Positions 15,473 through 25,690 are shown, counted from the stretch's first letter. The stretch is DNA of 64,000 bases from JAHEDT01 sp963825615 (GCA_963825615.1 CAWGTV010000008.1:744001-808000), one strand, 5' to 3'. Numbers and translations: made by a program. Notes: a model not told the origin generated them from the sequence alone.

Positions 15473-17953
15473 ATGGTTAACCTGACAATCGACGGTAAGC
15501 AGGTCACAGTCAGCAAGACGGCCACGATTTACGAAGCCGCCAAAGAGATCGGCATCAAAATCCCGGTGCTTTGCTACGCCAAGAAGCTCTTGCCCTATGG
15601 CGCATGTCGCTTCTGCCTGGTGGAGATCGAGCAGATGAAGGGCCGCCTGATCCCGGCTTGTACCACACCGGTCAGCGAAGGGATGGTGGTGACGACCACC
15701 TCTGCCGAGATCAAGAAGGTTCGCAAGACCGTTATGGAATTCCTGCTGGTCAATCACGTCTTGGACTGCCCGGTCTGTGACAAGGGCGGTGAGTGCGACC
15801 TGCAGGATTTGGCCTACGAATTTGAATCGACCAGCAACCGCTTCGAAGGCGAGAAGTTTGATCTACCGACCGACGAGGTTAATCCCCTGATCGAGCGCAA
15901 CATGAATCGTTGCGTCCTGTGCGGGCGTTGTTCGCGGGTCTGTGACGAGGTTGTTGGCTATGGTTCCTATTCTTTCATTAATCGTGGATTCGAAACCAAG
16001 ATTGCAACCGCCTATGACCGTGGCCTGAACTGCGAATTCTGTGGCCAGTGCGTTTCCATGTGTCCGGTCGGTGCGATCCTCCCCCGGCCGTTCAAGTTTA
16101 AAGCGCGTCCCTGGCAGCTCAAGGAAGTGGACTCGGTCTGTGGCTACTGCGGGAACGGCTGCACCGTGACGCTCGGCGTGCTCGGCAACAAGGTTGAAAC
16201 CATTCGCTTCAACGACAAGATCGGCGTCAACGACGGCAATCTCTGCGTTCGTGGCCGTTTCGGTTATTCCTACGTCAATCATGAAGAGCGTCTGACCAAG
16301 CCTCTGGTTCGTAAAGACGGTGAGTTGGTCGAGACTGACTGGGACGAGGCTTTGCAGCTTGTTGCTGACGGCCTGACAAAGGCACAAAAGGGGCAGGGTG
16401 TTGGCATCTTGTCCGGAGCCCGCCTGACCAACGAAGAGCTTTTCGTACTCAAGCAGCTGGCCAAAACCCTTGGCACGGAAAACCTCGATCATTCCGGAGG
16501 CGAGTGCTACAAGGGCGTTACTGAAGGACTCATGGAAACCCTCGGCTATAGCGCCTCGACAGGAACCTTCCCGCAAATTGAAAAAGCTGATGTCATCCTC
16601 GCGATCCGCTCTGATTTCTACGAGACCCACCCAGTGGTCGGCATGGTGGTCAACCAGGCGATTCGCCGCAACGAGGCAAAGCTTCTGGTCATTGCCGACA
16701 AGCGCGGCAAACTGAGCAAGCTGCCCAAAGCCAAAACCCTGCTGAGCAAGCCCGGTTTGGAGCTGGATGTCCTTAACGCCATGGCCAAGGTGCTGCTCGA
16801 TGAGGGTCTGGCCAAGACAGAGGGCGTCGAAGGTGTCGAGGAACTCAAGGCCGCACTGGCAGATTTCAGCCCGGAAAAGGTCGCTGAACGTAGCGGTGTC
16901 GATGGCGAACTGCTGCAGGCTGCGGCACGGCAGCTGGCCGGTGCCAAAAACAGCGCCATTCTGATGGCCTATGGCTTGCCTTACCAGGGTCTTAACAAGG
17001 AGCTGGCGACAGCTGCTGCCAATCTGGCGCTGCTGGCCGGCATCCCCGGCCGTGCCGGGAGTGGCCTGTATCTCTGCGGTGAAAAAGCAAACAGTCAGGG
17101 GGCTATTGACCTGGGAATCCTGCCGCAGGGCAAAGGTTTGGGTGCACAGGCCATGCTGGGCGCAGCTGCTGCAGGCAAGCTCGATGCCATGTACGTGGTC
17201 GCCGAAGATCCCTTGAGCAGTTATCCGGATCGCGACCAGATCGCCAAGGCCTTTGAAAAAGTGCCTTTCCTCGTGGTGCAGGACCTGTTCCTGTCGCCGA
17301 CAGCACAGCAGGCTGACGTCGTTCTTCCGGCGGCCTCCTTTGCGGAGAAAGACGGGACCTTTACCAATGCCGAGCGGCGTATCCAGCGTGTGCGGCGCGG
17401 CATCGCGAGTCCCGGCGAGGCACGTGCCGACGGCGCCATTATTGCTGCCCTGGCCAGTAAACTGGGCAGCACCGTATCCTTTACCGGGCCGGCAGCCATT
17501 TTTGCCGAAATCGCTAAAGTGGTGCCGTCTTACGGAGAGTTCACTTTCAATGAGATTGGCCCGCAAGGGGTCGTCTGGGGCGGAGAGACGCTGCAACCTA
17601 CCAAGCGTAATCTGGTTCAGGTTAATGGCGGTGCGACTGTTGCTGGCGACTTCCGCCTGGTGACAGGCAGTGCCCTTTATCACAGCGGTACGGTCTCCAC
17701 CAAGGCCAAGGGGCCGATGGCTGTTCTGCCGGAGCCCTATGTTGAATTGAGCCGCGAAGATGCCAAGGGTCTCAAAGTCGTCGACGGCGACCTGATCAAG
17801 CTGGCTGGCAACGGTACCGAATTGACGCTGAAAGTCAAAGTTGGCAACCGGCTGCCCAAAGGGGTCCTGTTTGCCCCCTATCACTTTGCCGAAGCGCAGG
17901 TTAATCGTCTGTACAAAGGCGAGGCGGTCATTTCCGTCAAGGTCAGCAAATAG
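15473..17953 (+). CDS. nuoG: NADH-quinone oxidoreductase subunit G, molybdopterin-type
   Basis: NuoG is the 75-kDa Fe-S subunit of complex I, 826 residues here. From the N-terminus: a plant-type [2Fe-2S] domain (GACRFCLVEIE, about 43-53), the His-Cys3 [4Fe-4S] motif (HVLDCPVCDKGGECDLQ, about 97-113), a two-cluster ferredoxin-like region (CVLCGRCSRVC, CEFCGQCVSMCP), then a molybdopterin-oxidoreductase domain opening with the extra cluster motif CGYCGNGC (about 222-229) and a C-terminal Mopterin-binding barrel. The molybdopterin domain is presumably structural, as in other NuoG. Confidence 0.94.
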   Translation: MVNLTIDGKQVTVSKTATIYEAAKEIGIKIPVLCYAKKLLPYGACRFCLVEIEQMKGRLIPACTTPVSEGMVVTTTSAEIKKVRKTVMEFLLVNHVLDCPVCDKGGECDLQDLAYEFESTSNRFEGEKFDLPTDEVNPLIERNMNRCVLCGRCSRVCDEVVGYGSYSFINRGFETKIATAYDRGLNCEFCGQCVSMCPVGAILPRPFKFKARPWQLKEVDSVCGYCGNGCTVTLGVLGNKVETIRFNDKIGVNDGNLCVRGRFGYSYVNHEERLTKPLVRKDGELVETDWDEALQLVADGLTKAQKGQGVGILSGARLTNEELFVLKQLAKTLGTENLDHSGGECYKGVTEGLMETLGYSASTGTFPQIEKADVILAIRSDFYETHPVVGMVVNQAIRRNEAKLLVIADKRGKLSKLPKAKTLLSKPGLELDVLNAMAKVLLDEGLAKTEGVEGVEELKAALADFSPEKVAERSGVDGELLQAAARQLAGAKNSAILMAYGLPYQGLNKELATAAANLALLAGIPGRAGSGLYLCGEKANSQGAIDLGILPQGKGLGAQAMLGAAAAGKLDAMYVVAEDPLSSYPDRDQIAKAFEKVPFLVVQDLFLSPTAQQADVVLPAASFAEKDGTFTNAERRIQRVRRGIASPGEARADGAIIAALASKLGSTVSFTGPAAIFAEIAKVVPSYGEFTFNEIGPQGVVWGGETLQPTKRNLVQVNGGATVAGDFRLVTGSALYHSGTVSTKAKGPMAVLPEPYVELSREDAKGLKVVDGDLIKLAGNGTELTLKVKVGNRLPKGVLFAPYHFAEAQVNRLYKGEAVISVKVSK

Positions 17954-18047
17954 CTAAAGGTTCCTTCCGCAGGTTGCCGATCGGGCATGCCGCGATGTGA
18001 ATAAAATTGAACACTAAGATCAATCTGATACGAGGAAGAGGAAAATC

Positions 18048-19115
18048 ATGACGCCTGAAATGCTGAGCCTCTCTAACAGCCCTGGATTGTTTGTCGGGAT
18101 AATGCTGCTGAAACTCCTGGTTGTCTTTGGCGTGACAATGCTGATCGTTGCCTATGCAACCTGGTGCGAGCGCAAGGTTATCGGTCATATGCAGACCCGC
18201 CTTGGACCGATGCGCACCGGCTGGCACGGCCTGCTGCAGCCGATTGCAGATGGTCTCAAGTTGTTCTTCAAGGAGGACATCATTCCGACCGAGGCGACCA
18301 AGGTGCCGTTCCTGCTGGCTCCGATGATGATTCTGGTGCCGGCACTGATCACTGTTGCAGTTATTCCGTTCGGTCCCGATCTCAAAATGGGCAACTTCAT
18401 CGTCCCCCAGCAGATTACCGACCTGAACATCGGCGTTCTGTACATCCTCGCCTTTGCCGGACTCGGCATCTACGGGATTGTCCTGGCCGGCTGGGCATCC
18501 AACAGCAAATACGCCCTGCTCGGCGGTGTACGTGCCTCAGCCCAGATGATCTCCTACGAACTTGCCGCCGGTTTGACGATCATTGCTGTTTTCATGCTCT
18601 CGGAAACCCTAAGCCTGCGGGAGATCGTGGCCCTGCAGCAACAGGATCTATGGGGCGTCTGTTCGTTCGTGCCAAACTGGTATGTCTTCACCCAGCCACT
18701 GGCCTTCGGCCTCTTCATCGTGACTGGCCTGGCCGAAATCAACCGGACGCCGTTCGATATGCCCGAGGCAGAGAGCGAACTGGTCTCCGGTTTCTGCACC
18801 GAGTATTCCTCCATGAAATACGCACTTTTCTTCATGGCTGAATATGCCAACATGATCGTCCTTTCAGGCATTGCCGCTACCCTCTTCCTCGGCGGCTGGA
18901 GCGCGCCGTTCAATATCGCCATATTGAAGATGGTCCCTGGTTTTGTCTGGCTGCTGGCGAAAATTTTTGCGTTGATGTTCTTCTTCATGTGGTTGCGGGC
19001 CACTTTCCCCCGCGTTCGCTATGACCAGCTGATGCGCATGGGCTGGAAAGTTCTGTTGCCGTTGGCGCTGGCCAACGTGGTGATTACCGGCCTCGTGGTC
19101 GTGATTCTGCAATAA
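18048..19115 (+). CDS. nuoH: NADH-quinone oxidoreductase subunit H
   Basis: NuoH is the membrane subunit joining the peripheral and membrane arms, lining the quinone channel. The 355-residue product has about eight to nine helices. Conserved loops are visible: CERKVIGHMQTRLGPMRTG (about 44-62), the ELAAGLTII helix and EINRTPFDMPEAESELVSGF (about 226-245), the acid-rich loop typical of all NuoH. AGAGG lies upstream of the ATG at 18048. Confidence 0.95.
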   Translation: MTPEMLSLSNSPGLFVGIMLLKLLVVFGVTMLIVAYATWCERKVIGHMQTRLGPMRTGWHGLLQPIADGLKLFFKEDIIPTEATKVPFLLAPMMILVPALITVAVIPFGPDLKMGNFIVPQQITDLNIGVLYILAFAGLGIYGIVLAGWASNSKYALLGGVRASAQMISYELAAGLTIIAVFMLSETLSLREIVALQQQDLWGVCSFVPNWYVFTQPLAFGLFIVTGLAEINRTPFDMPEAESELVSGFCTEYSSMKYALFFMAEYANMIVLSGIAATLFLGGWSAPFNIAILKMVPGFVWLLAKIFALMFFFMWLRATFPRVRYDQLMRMGWKVLLPLALANVVITGLVVVILQ

Positions 19116-19149
19116 ACCGTCACCTTTGAGTCTTTAAGAGGTCAAGATC

Positions 19150-19545
19150 ATGTTCAAAGAATTTGCCAGAGGTCTGAGCATCACTTTCAAACACCTGCTG
19201 CCGGGACATTCAACGACCGTGCAGTATCCGACTGTCAAGCTGAAGCCGTCCGACCGGTTTCGTGGCCTGCATCGCTTGGTCCCGTCTCAGGACCGTGAAA
19301 AGTGCGTTGCCTGCTATCTGTGTCCGACGGTCTGCCCGGCCAAGTGTATTACGGTGGAAGCGGCAGAAAATGACAAAGGCGAAAAATACCCGAAAGTTTA
19401 CACGATCGATCTGCTGCGCTGCATCTTCTGTGGCTATTGCGTGGAAGCCTGCCCGGTAGAAGCGATCGAGATGACCGGGGCATACGAACTGGCCAATTAC
19501 GAGCGCGAAGATTTTCAGTTCACCAAGCAGCGGCTGCTGAAGTAA
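19150..19545 (+). CDS. nuoI: NADH-quinone oxidoreductase subunit I
   Basis: NuoI carries clusters N6a and N6b between NuoG and NuoB. The 131-residue protein contains the two ferredoxin motifs CVACYLCPTVCP (about 55-66) and CIFCGYCVEACP (about 94-105). It is at the short end for the family but has both motifs and a normal N-terminal amphipathic segment. Confidence 0.94.
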   Translation: MFKEFARGLSITFKHLLPGHSTTVQYPTVKLKPSDRFRGLHRLVPSQDREKCVACYLCPTVCPAKCITVEAAENDKGEKYPKVYTIDLLRCIFCGYCVEACPVEAIEMTGAYELANYEREDFQFTKQRLLK

Positions 19546-19566
19546 GCCAAGAGGAGCATACAACTC

Positions 19567-20070
19567 ATGGAGACTATCTTTTTCTATCTGGTTGCGCTGG
19601 TTGCCGTGTTCTCCGGATTCCTGGTGATCCGCTGCCAAAGCCCGGTCAATAGCGCACTTGGCCTGGTCAACACCTTTTTCTGCCTGGCGATCTTCTATGT
19701 CATGCTGCACGCCCCCTTCATGGCAGCGATCCAGATCATGGTGTATGCCGGTGCGATCATGGTGCTGATCCTGTTCGTCATCATGCTGCTCAACCTCGGC
19801 ACCGAGGCGCGTAAGAGCTACACGCACGGGATCGTCTGGTCGAGTATCGCCAGCCTGGCGATGATGTTCGTCGCGCTGCGCTTCGTCAAACTGGGTCGGG
19901 TCACCGGCGCGGAGGGGGACATCACGGCATTTGCCGTAGAGAGTGTCGGCCACGTTGAATTGATCGGCAAAACGATGTTCACCGAGTTCCTGCTGCCCTT
20001 TGAAATAGCCTCCATCCTGTTGCTGGTGGCCATTGTCGGTGCGGTGGTACTCGCCAAAAAAGAAGTTTAA
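19567..20070 (+). CDS. nuoJ: NADH-quinone oxidoreductase subunit J
   Basis: NuoJ is a small membrane-arm subunit. The 167-residue product has five predicted helices and the family hallmark VYAGAIMVLILFVIMLLN (about 59-76), the helix that contains the flexible pi-bulge in complex I structures. It starts 22 bp after nuoI with AAGAGG before the ATG. Confidence 0.94.
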   Translation: METIFFYLVALVAVFSGFLVIRCQSPVNSALGLVNTFFCLAIFYVMLHAPFMAAIQIMVYAGAIMVLILFVIMLLNLGTEARKSYTHGIVWSSIASLAMMFVALRFVKLGRVTGAEGDITAFAVESVGHVELIGKTMFTEFLLPFEIASILLLVAIVGAVVLAKKEV

Positions 20071-20098
20071 AGCGTAGCGGACTACGGGAGACATTCAA

Positions 20099-20401
20099 AT
20101 GATTAGCGTTTACCACTACATGAGCCTTTCTGCGATCCTCTTTGCCATGGGCACCTACGGTGTCCTGACCCGGCGGAATGCGATTGTCATCTTCATGTGC
20201 ATCGAATTGATGCTGAACTCGGTCAACCTGACCTTCATTTCACTGTCGAGTCACCTGCAAAGCATGGACGGCCAGATATTCGTCTTCTTTGTCATGACAG
20301 TGGCAGCCGCCGAAGCCGCAGTCGGCCTGGCCCTGATGATTGCCTTTTACCGGAACCGCGACTCGATCGATGTCGATGATATTAACTTGATGAAATTGTG
20401 A
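20099..20401 (+). CDS. nuoK: NADH-quinone oxidoreductase subunit K
   Basis: NuoK is the 100-residue, three-helix subunit that contains two membrane glutamates important for proton transfer. Both are visible: E in FMCIELMLNSVNL (about residue 36) and E in AAAEAAVGLALMI (about residue 72). It starts 29 bp after nuoJ, preceded by GGGAGA. Confidence 0.95.
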   Translation: MISVYHYMSLSAILFAMGTYGVLTRRNAIVIFMCIELMLNSVNLTFISLSSHLQSMDGQIFVFFVMTVAAAEAAVGLALMIAFYRNRDSIDVDDINLMKL

Positions 20402-20457
20402 GCGGCACAAACCGCCCACTTTCCCTAAGAAGCTTACTTCGTTCGGAGGAGAGATAG

Positions 20458-22455
20458 ATGTACGACAAACTGTGGCTTATACCCTTCTTCCCGTTGCTCG
20501 GTTCCATCATCAACGGGTTGCTTGGCAAGCGTTTCATCAAGAACGAAAAGTTAATCGGCGCCATAGGCACCGGTGCTGTTTTCCTTTCGTTTCTGGTCTC
20601 CTGCAAGTACTTTATCCAACTGCTCGGCGACTCGGTCAAGTCACATGAGAATGTCGTTGCCTCCTGGATGTCGGTTGGCAACCTGCAAGTGGACTGGGGT
20701 TTCCTGCTCGATCCTCTGTCAGCCGTGATGCTCATGGTTGTCTGCGGCGTCGGTTCGCTGATCCATCTCTACTCCATCGGTTACATGCATGGCGAAGAGG
20801 GCTTCTACCGTTACTTCAGCTATCTGAACCTGTTCGTCTTTTCCATGCTGATGCTGGTGCTCGGCAACAACGCCCTGGTCATGTTCGTCGGCTGGGAAGG
20901 TGTTGGTCTCTGCTCCTACCTGTTGATCGGCTACTACTTCGAGAAGCAGAGCGCTGGCGATGCTGCCAAAAAGGCCTTTGTCATGAACCGCGTCGGCGAC
21001 TTCGGTTTTCTGCTTGGCCTCTTTACCATCTTCTGGACCCTCGGCAGCAGGCATGGCGTCTGGACGATCAACTTCATGGAAATGAGTGAGAATGCCCATC
21101 TGCTTTCAGGAGACATGATGTTGGGCCTGGGTGTAACGACCGTGGCAACCCTCTGCTTCTTCCTCGGCGCGACCGGCAAATCTGCCCAGCTGCCTCTCTA
21201 CACCTGGCTGCCAGACGCCATGGAAGGTCCGACTCCGGTTTCCGCACTGATCCATGCTGCGACCATGGTCACCGCAGGCGTCTACATGATCGGTCGCATG
21301 AATGTGCTCTTTGCCATGAGCCCGACGACCATGGCCGTGGTTGCCCTGGTTGGTGCCCTGACCGCAATTTTCGCCGCCACCATCGGCTTTGCACAGAATG
21401 ACATCAAACGCGTCCTTGCTTACTCAACCGTCTCCCAGCTCGGCTTCATGTTTGTCGCCATGGGTGTCGGCGCTTTTACCGCTGGTATCTTCCACTTGAT
21501 GACCCACGCTTTTTTCAAGGCGTGCCTCTTCCTCGGGTCCGGATCGGTCATTCACGCAATGCATCACGCCCTGCATCACGCGCATCTGCACGACGATCCG
21601 CAAGACATGCGCAACATGGGTGGTCTGCGCAAGAAGATGCCCATCACCTGGGCGACCTTCGGCATCTCTTGCCTGGCAATCTCCGGTCTGCCCTTCTTCT
21701 CCGGCTTCTTCTCCAAGGACGAGATCCTCTGGTGGGCCTTTGCTTCAACCCGCGGCAGTAAGCTCGTGTGGGGTATTGCTGTGGTCGCCGCGTTCATGAC
21801 AGCGTTCTACATGTTCCGCGCCCTGTACATGACTTTCCACGGGGAACAGAAGACCAACGCCAAGGCCAAGGATCATATCCACGAGTCTCCCTGGGTGATC
21901 ACCCTGCCGCTGGTCGTGCTTGCGTTTTTGGCAACGGTCGGCGGTCTCGTCGGCATCCCCCATGTGCTCGGCAACGTGCTTGGCCATATTCCCAACAAAC
22001 TGGAGCATTTCCTGGCGCCGGTCTTCGAGCATTCCCAACATCTCTACGAGATCGAAGCCCATGGTACAGCGTCAACGGAAGTCAGCCTGATGGTTATGTC
22101 TGTCCTCATCGCTCTCGCCGGGATTGCTGCTGCAACCGTCATGTACATGAAGAATCCGGAACTGCCGAAAAAATTTACCAGCAGTTTCCCGAAACTGCAT
22201 CGCTGGGTGTTCAACAAGTGGTTTGTCGATGAGGCCTACGATGTCCTCTTTGTCAACAGCACGAAAAAATTCGGTACATTCTGCTGGAGGGGTTTTGACG
22301 TTAAAGTGATTGACGGGATCGTGAATGGCCTTGCCAAACTGGTCGGTGTCCTTTCAACAACGTTGCGCCATACGCAAACCGGATTTTTCCAGAATTATGC
22401 CCTGACAATGGTGCTCGGCACGGTGGTCATGGTGGCCATTTTTATCCTCAACTAA
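20458..22455 (+). CDS. nuoL: NADH-quinone oxidoreductase subunit L
   Basis: NuoL is the distal antiporter-like proton pump with the long lateral helix. The 665-residue product includes the antiporter signatures VMFVGWEGVGLCSYLLIGY (with the key glutamate, about 142-160), PLYTWLPDAMEGPTPVSALIH (about 246-266) and a functional lysine/histidine run (HAFFKACLFLGSG), plus a C-terminal extension. The ATG at 20458 follows CGGAGGAGAG. Confidence 0.95.
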   Translation: MYDKLWLIPFFPLLGSIINGLLGKRFIKNEKLIGAIGTGAVFLSFLVSCKYFIQLLGDSVKSHENVVASWMSVGNLQVDWGFLLDPLSAVMLMVVCGVGSLIHLYSIGYMHGEEGFYRYFSYLNLFVFSMLMLVLGNNALVMFVGWEGVGLCSYLLIGYYFEKQSAGDAAKKAFVMNRVGDFGFLLGLFTIFWTLGSRHGVWTINFMEMSENAHLLSGDMMLGLGVTTVATLCFFLGATGKSAQLPLYTWLPDAMEGPTPVSALIHAATMVTAGVYMIGRMNVLFAMSPTTMAVVALVGALTAIFAATIGFAQNDIKRVLAYSTVSQLGFMFVAMGVGAFTAGIFHLMTHAFFKACLFLGSGSVIHAMHHALHHAHLHDDPQDMRNMGGLRKKMPITWATFGISCLAISGLPFFSGFFSKDEILWWAFASTRGSKLVWGIAVVAAFMTAFYMFRALYMTFHGEQKTNAKAKDHIHESPWVITLPLVVLAFLATVGGLVGIPHVLGNVLGHIPNKLEHFLAPVFEHSQHLYEIEAHGTASTEVSLMVMSVLIALAGIAAATVMYMKNPELPKKFTSSFPKLHRWVFNKWFVDEAYDVLFVNSTKKFGTFCWRGFDVKVIDGIVNGLAKLVGVLSTTLRHTQTGFFQNYALTMVLGTVVMVAIFILN

Positions 22456-22495
22456 GGGTAGAACGTTCAAGCGTTGATATAAGGAGCAAGTACCC

Positions 22496-24064
22496 ATGAA
22501 TGACCATCTTCTTAGCCTGATGACCTTTTTCCCGCTGGTGGGGATGATGATTGTCCTCTTCCTGCCTCGGGAGGCCGACCGCCTGATCAAGACAGTGACG
22601 TTGATCGTCACGCTCATTGTCTTCCTGATCAGTCTGCCATTGGCTTTCGATGACGTTTTCGTCAACTCGTCGGCGATGCACTATACCGAGTTTGCCAACT
22701 GGATCAGTATCGGTCAGTACTTCCAGATGAACTACAATATCGGCATCGATGGTATCAGCCTCTGGCTGGTCATGCTGACCACGTTCATCATGCCGATCGC
22801 CATCCTCTCGACCTGGCATGCGATTGACAAAAACACCAAGGGGTTCATGGCCCTGGCGCTGCTTCTCGAAACAGGGATGCTCGGTGCCTTTATCTCTCTC
22901 GACCTGTTCCTCTTCTACGTATTCTGGGAACTGATGCTGGTGCCGATGTATTTCATGATCGGTATCTGGGGTGGCAAGAACCGCATCTACGCAGCGGTCA
23001 AGTTCTTCATCTTTACCGCGGTCGGTTCCTTGCTCATGCTGGTCGCCATCATCTACGTTTACTACTTCTCGATCAAGGCGGGCATCCCCTTCGAGAATGG
23101 CTTTAACATCGCTCATTTCTATCAGCTCGATATCCCGGCCAATCTGCAGATGTGGCTCTTTGCCGCATTCGCCTTCAGCTTTGCCATCAAGGTGCCGATG
23201 TTCCCGGTGCACACCTGGTTGCCCGACGCACATACCGAGGCGCCGACGGCCGGTTCCGTTATTCTGGCCGCGATCCTTTTGAAGATGGGTACCTACGGTT
23301 ACGTGCGTTTCGCCATCCCGCTCTTCCCGGTGGCGACCATGAAGTTCACGCCGTTCCTGGCCTTCCTCGCGGTTGTCGGCATCATCTACGGTGCTCTTGT
23401 CGCGATGATGCAGGACGACGTCAAGAAGCTGGTTGCCTACTCATCAGTTTCCCATCTCGGCTTCGTCATGCTCGGGATCTTTGCCATGAACCTGCAGGGA
23501 CTTTCCGGTGGCATGCTGCAGATGATCAACCACGGTATTTCTACCGGCGCACTCTTCCTTATCGTCGGTTTCATCTACGAACGGCGTCACACCCGCCTGA
23601 TCGTTGACTTCGGCGGTTTAAGCAAGGTGATGCCTGTGTTCGCGACCATCTTCATGATTGTGACCTTTTCCTCCGTTGGTCTGCCTGGCACCAACGGCTT
23701 CGTCGGTGAATTCCTGATCCTGGTCGGGGCCTTTGAGAGTAACCTGCGCGTCTTCACGGTCTTCGCCACAACCGGCGTGATCCTGGCTGCTGTCTACATG
23801 CTCTGGATGTTCCAACGTGTCATGATGGGCAAGGTCACCAACCCGAAGAACGAAAAGCTGAAAGACCTGTCTGCCCGCGAAGTTGTAATCATGCTGCCGT
23901 TGCTGCTGTTCATCTTCTGGATCGGCTTCTATCCCAACACATTCTTCGAAAAGATGAATCCTTCTCTTGAGAACCTGATTCAACAGGTCAAAGGGAAGCA
24001 ACATATTGCAATGATGGCCGAGGAAATGGATCAAACCGTTTCGCAACTTTCGGTTCACGAATAA
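22496..24064 (+). CDS. nuoM: NADH-quinone oxidoreductase subunit M
   Basis: NuoM is the middle antiporter-like proton-pumping subunit. The 522-residue product has about fourteen helices and the conserved FYVFWELMLVPMYFMIGIWG (glutamate at about 145), FPVHTWLPDAHTEAPTAGSV (about 238-257) and KKLVAYSSVSHLGFV. It starts 40 bp after nuoL with AAGGAG 9 bp upstream. Confidence 0.95.
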   Translation: MNDHLLSLMTFFPLVGMMIVLFLPREADRLIKTVTLIVTLIVFLISLPLAFDDVFVNSSAMHYTEFANWISIGQYFQMNYNIGIDGISLWLVMLTTFIMPIAILSTWHAIDKNTKGFMALALLLETGMLGAFISLDLFLFYVFWELMLVPMYFMIGIWGGKNRIYAAVKFFIFTAVGSLLMLVAIIYVYYFSIKAGIPFENGFNIAHFYQLDIPANLQMWLFAAFAFSFAIKVPMFPVHTWLPDAHTEAPTAGSVILAAILLKMGTYGYVRFAIPLFPVATMKFTPFLAFLAVVGIIYGALVAMMQDDVKKLVAYSSVSHLGFVMLGIFAMNLQGLSGGMLQMINHGISTGALFLIVGFIYERRHTRLIVDFGGLSKVMPVFATIFMIVTFSSVGLPGTNGFVGEFLILVGAFESNLRVFTVFATTGVILAAVYMLWMFQRVMMGKVTNPKNEKLKDLSAREVVIMLPLLLFIFWIGFYPNTFFEKMNPSLENLIQQVKGKQHIAMMAEEMDQTVSQLSVHE

Positions 24065-24098
24065 AGCTAGATTTCAATAGAGTCTGAGGAGCCATTCA

Positions 24099-25559
24099 AT
24101 GGAAAACCTGGTGCAAATCGCCCTGCAGAACGTCAATATTGCGGCTATCTTGCCGTCACTGATACTGACCTGCTTCGGCATGGGATTACTGCTGATCAAT
24201 GTCTTCCTGCCTCGTGGCACCACGCGGCATGCTGTCTGGATCAGCATGATCGGTCTTGTGGTGACCGGTTTCTTCGTCTTTACCGGTTGGGGAAACCCGC
24301 AATATGGGTTCAATGATGCTGTGGCGATGGATAATTATGCCGCGTTCTTCAGCATCATCTTCCTCTTTGCCGCCGGCCTGACGATCCTGATGTCGGATGA
24401 TTACCTGACGCGCGAAGGTTATCCGGTCAGTGAGTATTACCCGCTGATCCTCTTTGCGACAGCGGGCGCAATGTGGATGGCTTCAGGCACGGACATGATG
24501 ACAATTTTCCTTGGCCTGGAAGTCATGTCGATCTGTCTCTATGTTTTGGCCGGTTTCTTCCGCGGTCAGGTCCGTTCCAATGAAGCAGGCCTGAAGTATT
24601 TCTTGCTGGGCGCCTTCTCTACCGGTTTCCTCCTTTACGGTATCGCCCTGATTTACGGTGTGACCGGATCGACCAAACTGGCCGAAATCGGCATCTATCT
24701 GAACGCCCACGGTTCTTTGCTGGCCAACCCGATGACCTTGGCCGGCCTGGTTCTGCTTTCCATCGGGTTTCTCTTCAAAATTGCCGCAGCGCCTTTCCAC
24801 ATGTGGACACCCGATGTCTATGAGGGGGCGCCAACACCGATCACTGCTTTCATGAGCGCCGGCCCGAAGGCCGCTGCATTTGCTGCTTTCCTGCGGATTA
24901 TGGAGTACTGCTTCTTCAGCCTCAAGCCGGAGTGGACGGCCATGTTGTGGGTTCTGGCCGTTTTGACCATGATCGTTGGCAACGTGATTGCCATCAGTCA
25001 GACCAATGTCAAGCGCATGCTGGCGTACTCCTCGATCGCTCATGCAGGCTATGCCATGGTCGGTATGGTTGCCGCCAACGAGATTGGCTATTCCGGCATC
25101 CTCTTTTACATGCTGGCGTACACCTTCATGAACATCGGTGCTTTTGCGGTTCTGGTCCTGGCCGGCAAGAAGGGTGAAGAAAATCTGACTCTCGAGGGGC
25201 TGTCGGGCTTCGGTTTCAAGCGGCCCTTCCTCGGCGTGGCCATGACGATTTTTCTCTTTTCACTGATGGGTTTGCCGCCGACAGCCGGTTTTGCCGGCAA
25301 GTTTTACATCTTTGCCGGAGCCATCAAGGCGGGCTACATCTGGCTGGCCGTGATCGGTGTGTTGAATTCGGCAGTGTCTCTTTATTACTACCTGCGGATC
25401 ATGGTTTACATGTACTTCCGTGATCCGGAAGAGGACTATGCCTGGGTGACTATGCCGGTCACCGTCATGATCTCCATCGTGATTGCTATTATCGGGGTCT
25501 TCTATCTGGGGATCGTTCCCGGTGATGTGATGGAGTTGGCTAAGCTGGCGATATTCTAA
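24099..25559 (+). CDS. nuoN: NADH-quinone oxidoreductase subunit N
   Basis: NuoN is the third antiporter-like proton pump, next to NuoK. The 486-residue product contains FLGLEVMSICLYVLAGF (glutamate near 137), PFHMWTPDVYEGAPTPITAF (about 231-250) and KRMLAYSSIAHAGY. It is the last nuo gene; the transcript ends at a strong terminator 25 bp downstream. Confidence 0.95.
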   Translation: MENLVQIALQNVNIAAILPSLILTCFGMGLLLINVFLPRGTTRHAVWISMIGLVVTGFFVFTGWGNPQYGFNDAVAMDNYAAFFSIIFLFAAGLTILMSDDYLTREGYPVSEYYPLILFATAGAMWMASGTDMMTIFLGLEVMSICLYVLAGFFRGQVRSNEAGLKYFLLGAFSTGFLLYGIALIYGVTGSTKLAEIGIYLNAHGSLLANPMTLAGLVLLSIGFLFKIAAAPFHMWTPDVYEGAPTPITAFMSAGPKAAAFAAFLRIMEYCFFSLKPEWTAMLWVLAVLTMIVGNVIAISQTNVKRMLAYSSIAHAGYAMVGMVAANEIGYSGILFYMLAYTFMNIGAFAVLVLAGKKGEENLTLEGLSGFGFKRPFLGVAMTIFLFSLMGLPPTAGFAGKFYIFAGAIKAGYIWLAVIGVLNSAVSLYYYLRIMVYMYFRDPEEDYAWVTMPVTVMISIVIAIIGVFYLGIVPGDVMELAKLAIF

Positions 25560-25583
25560 AGACTCTGATGCATTGATCAATAA

Positions 25584-25613
25584 ACAAAGCCCCGGCTAAT
25601 GTCGGGGCTTTGT
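25584..25613 (+). terminator. Terminator of the nuo operon
   Basis: ACAAAGCCCCG (25584-25594) and CGGGGCTTTGT (25603-25613) form a perfect 11-bp stem with an 8-nt loop, followed by TTGTTTC. Confidence 0.9.
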
Positions 25614-25690
25614 TTGTTTCAAAGTACAAATAATTCCAGGAGTTGCATTTTGTAGTATGATCAGAAGATTATCTATGCTGGGGGCGCATT

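Noticed and set aside
15863..17884. A 673-codon minus-strand open frame opposite nuoG.
   Set aside because: Antisense shadow of nuoG; composition is Gln/Arg/His-rich without recognisable domains.
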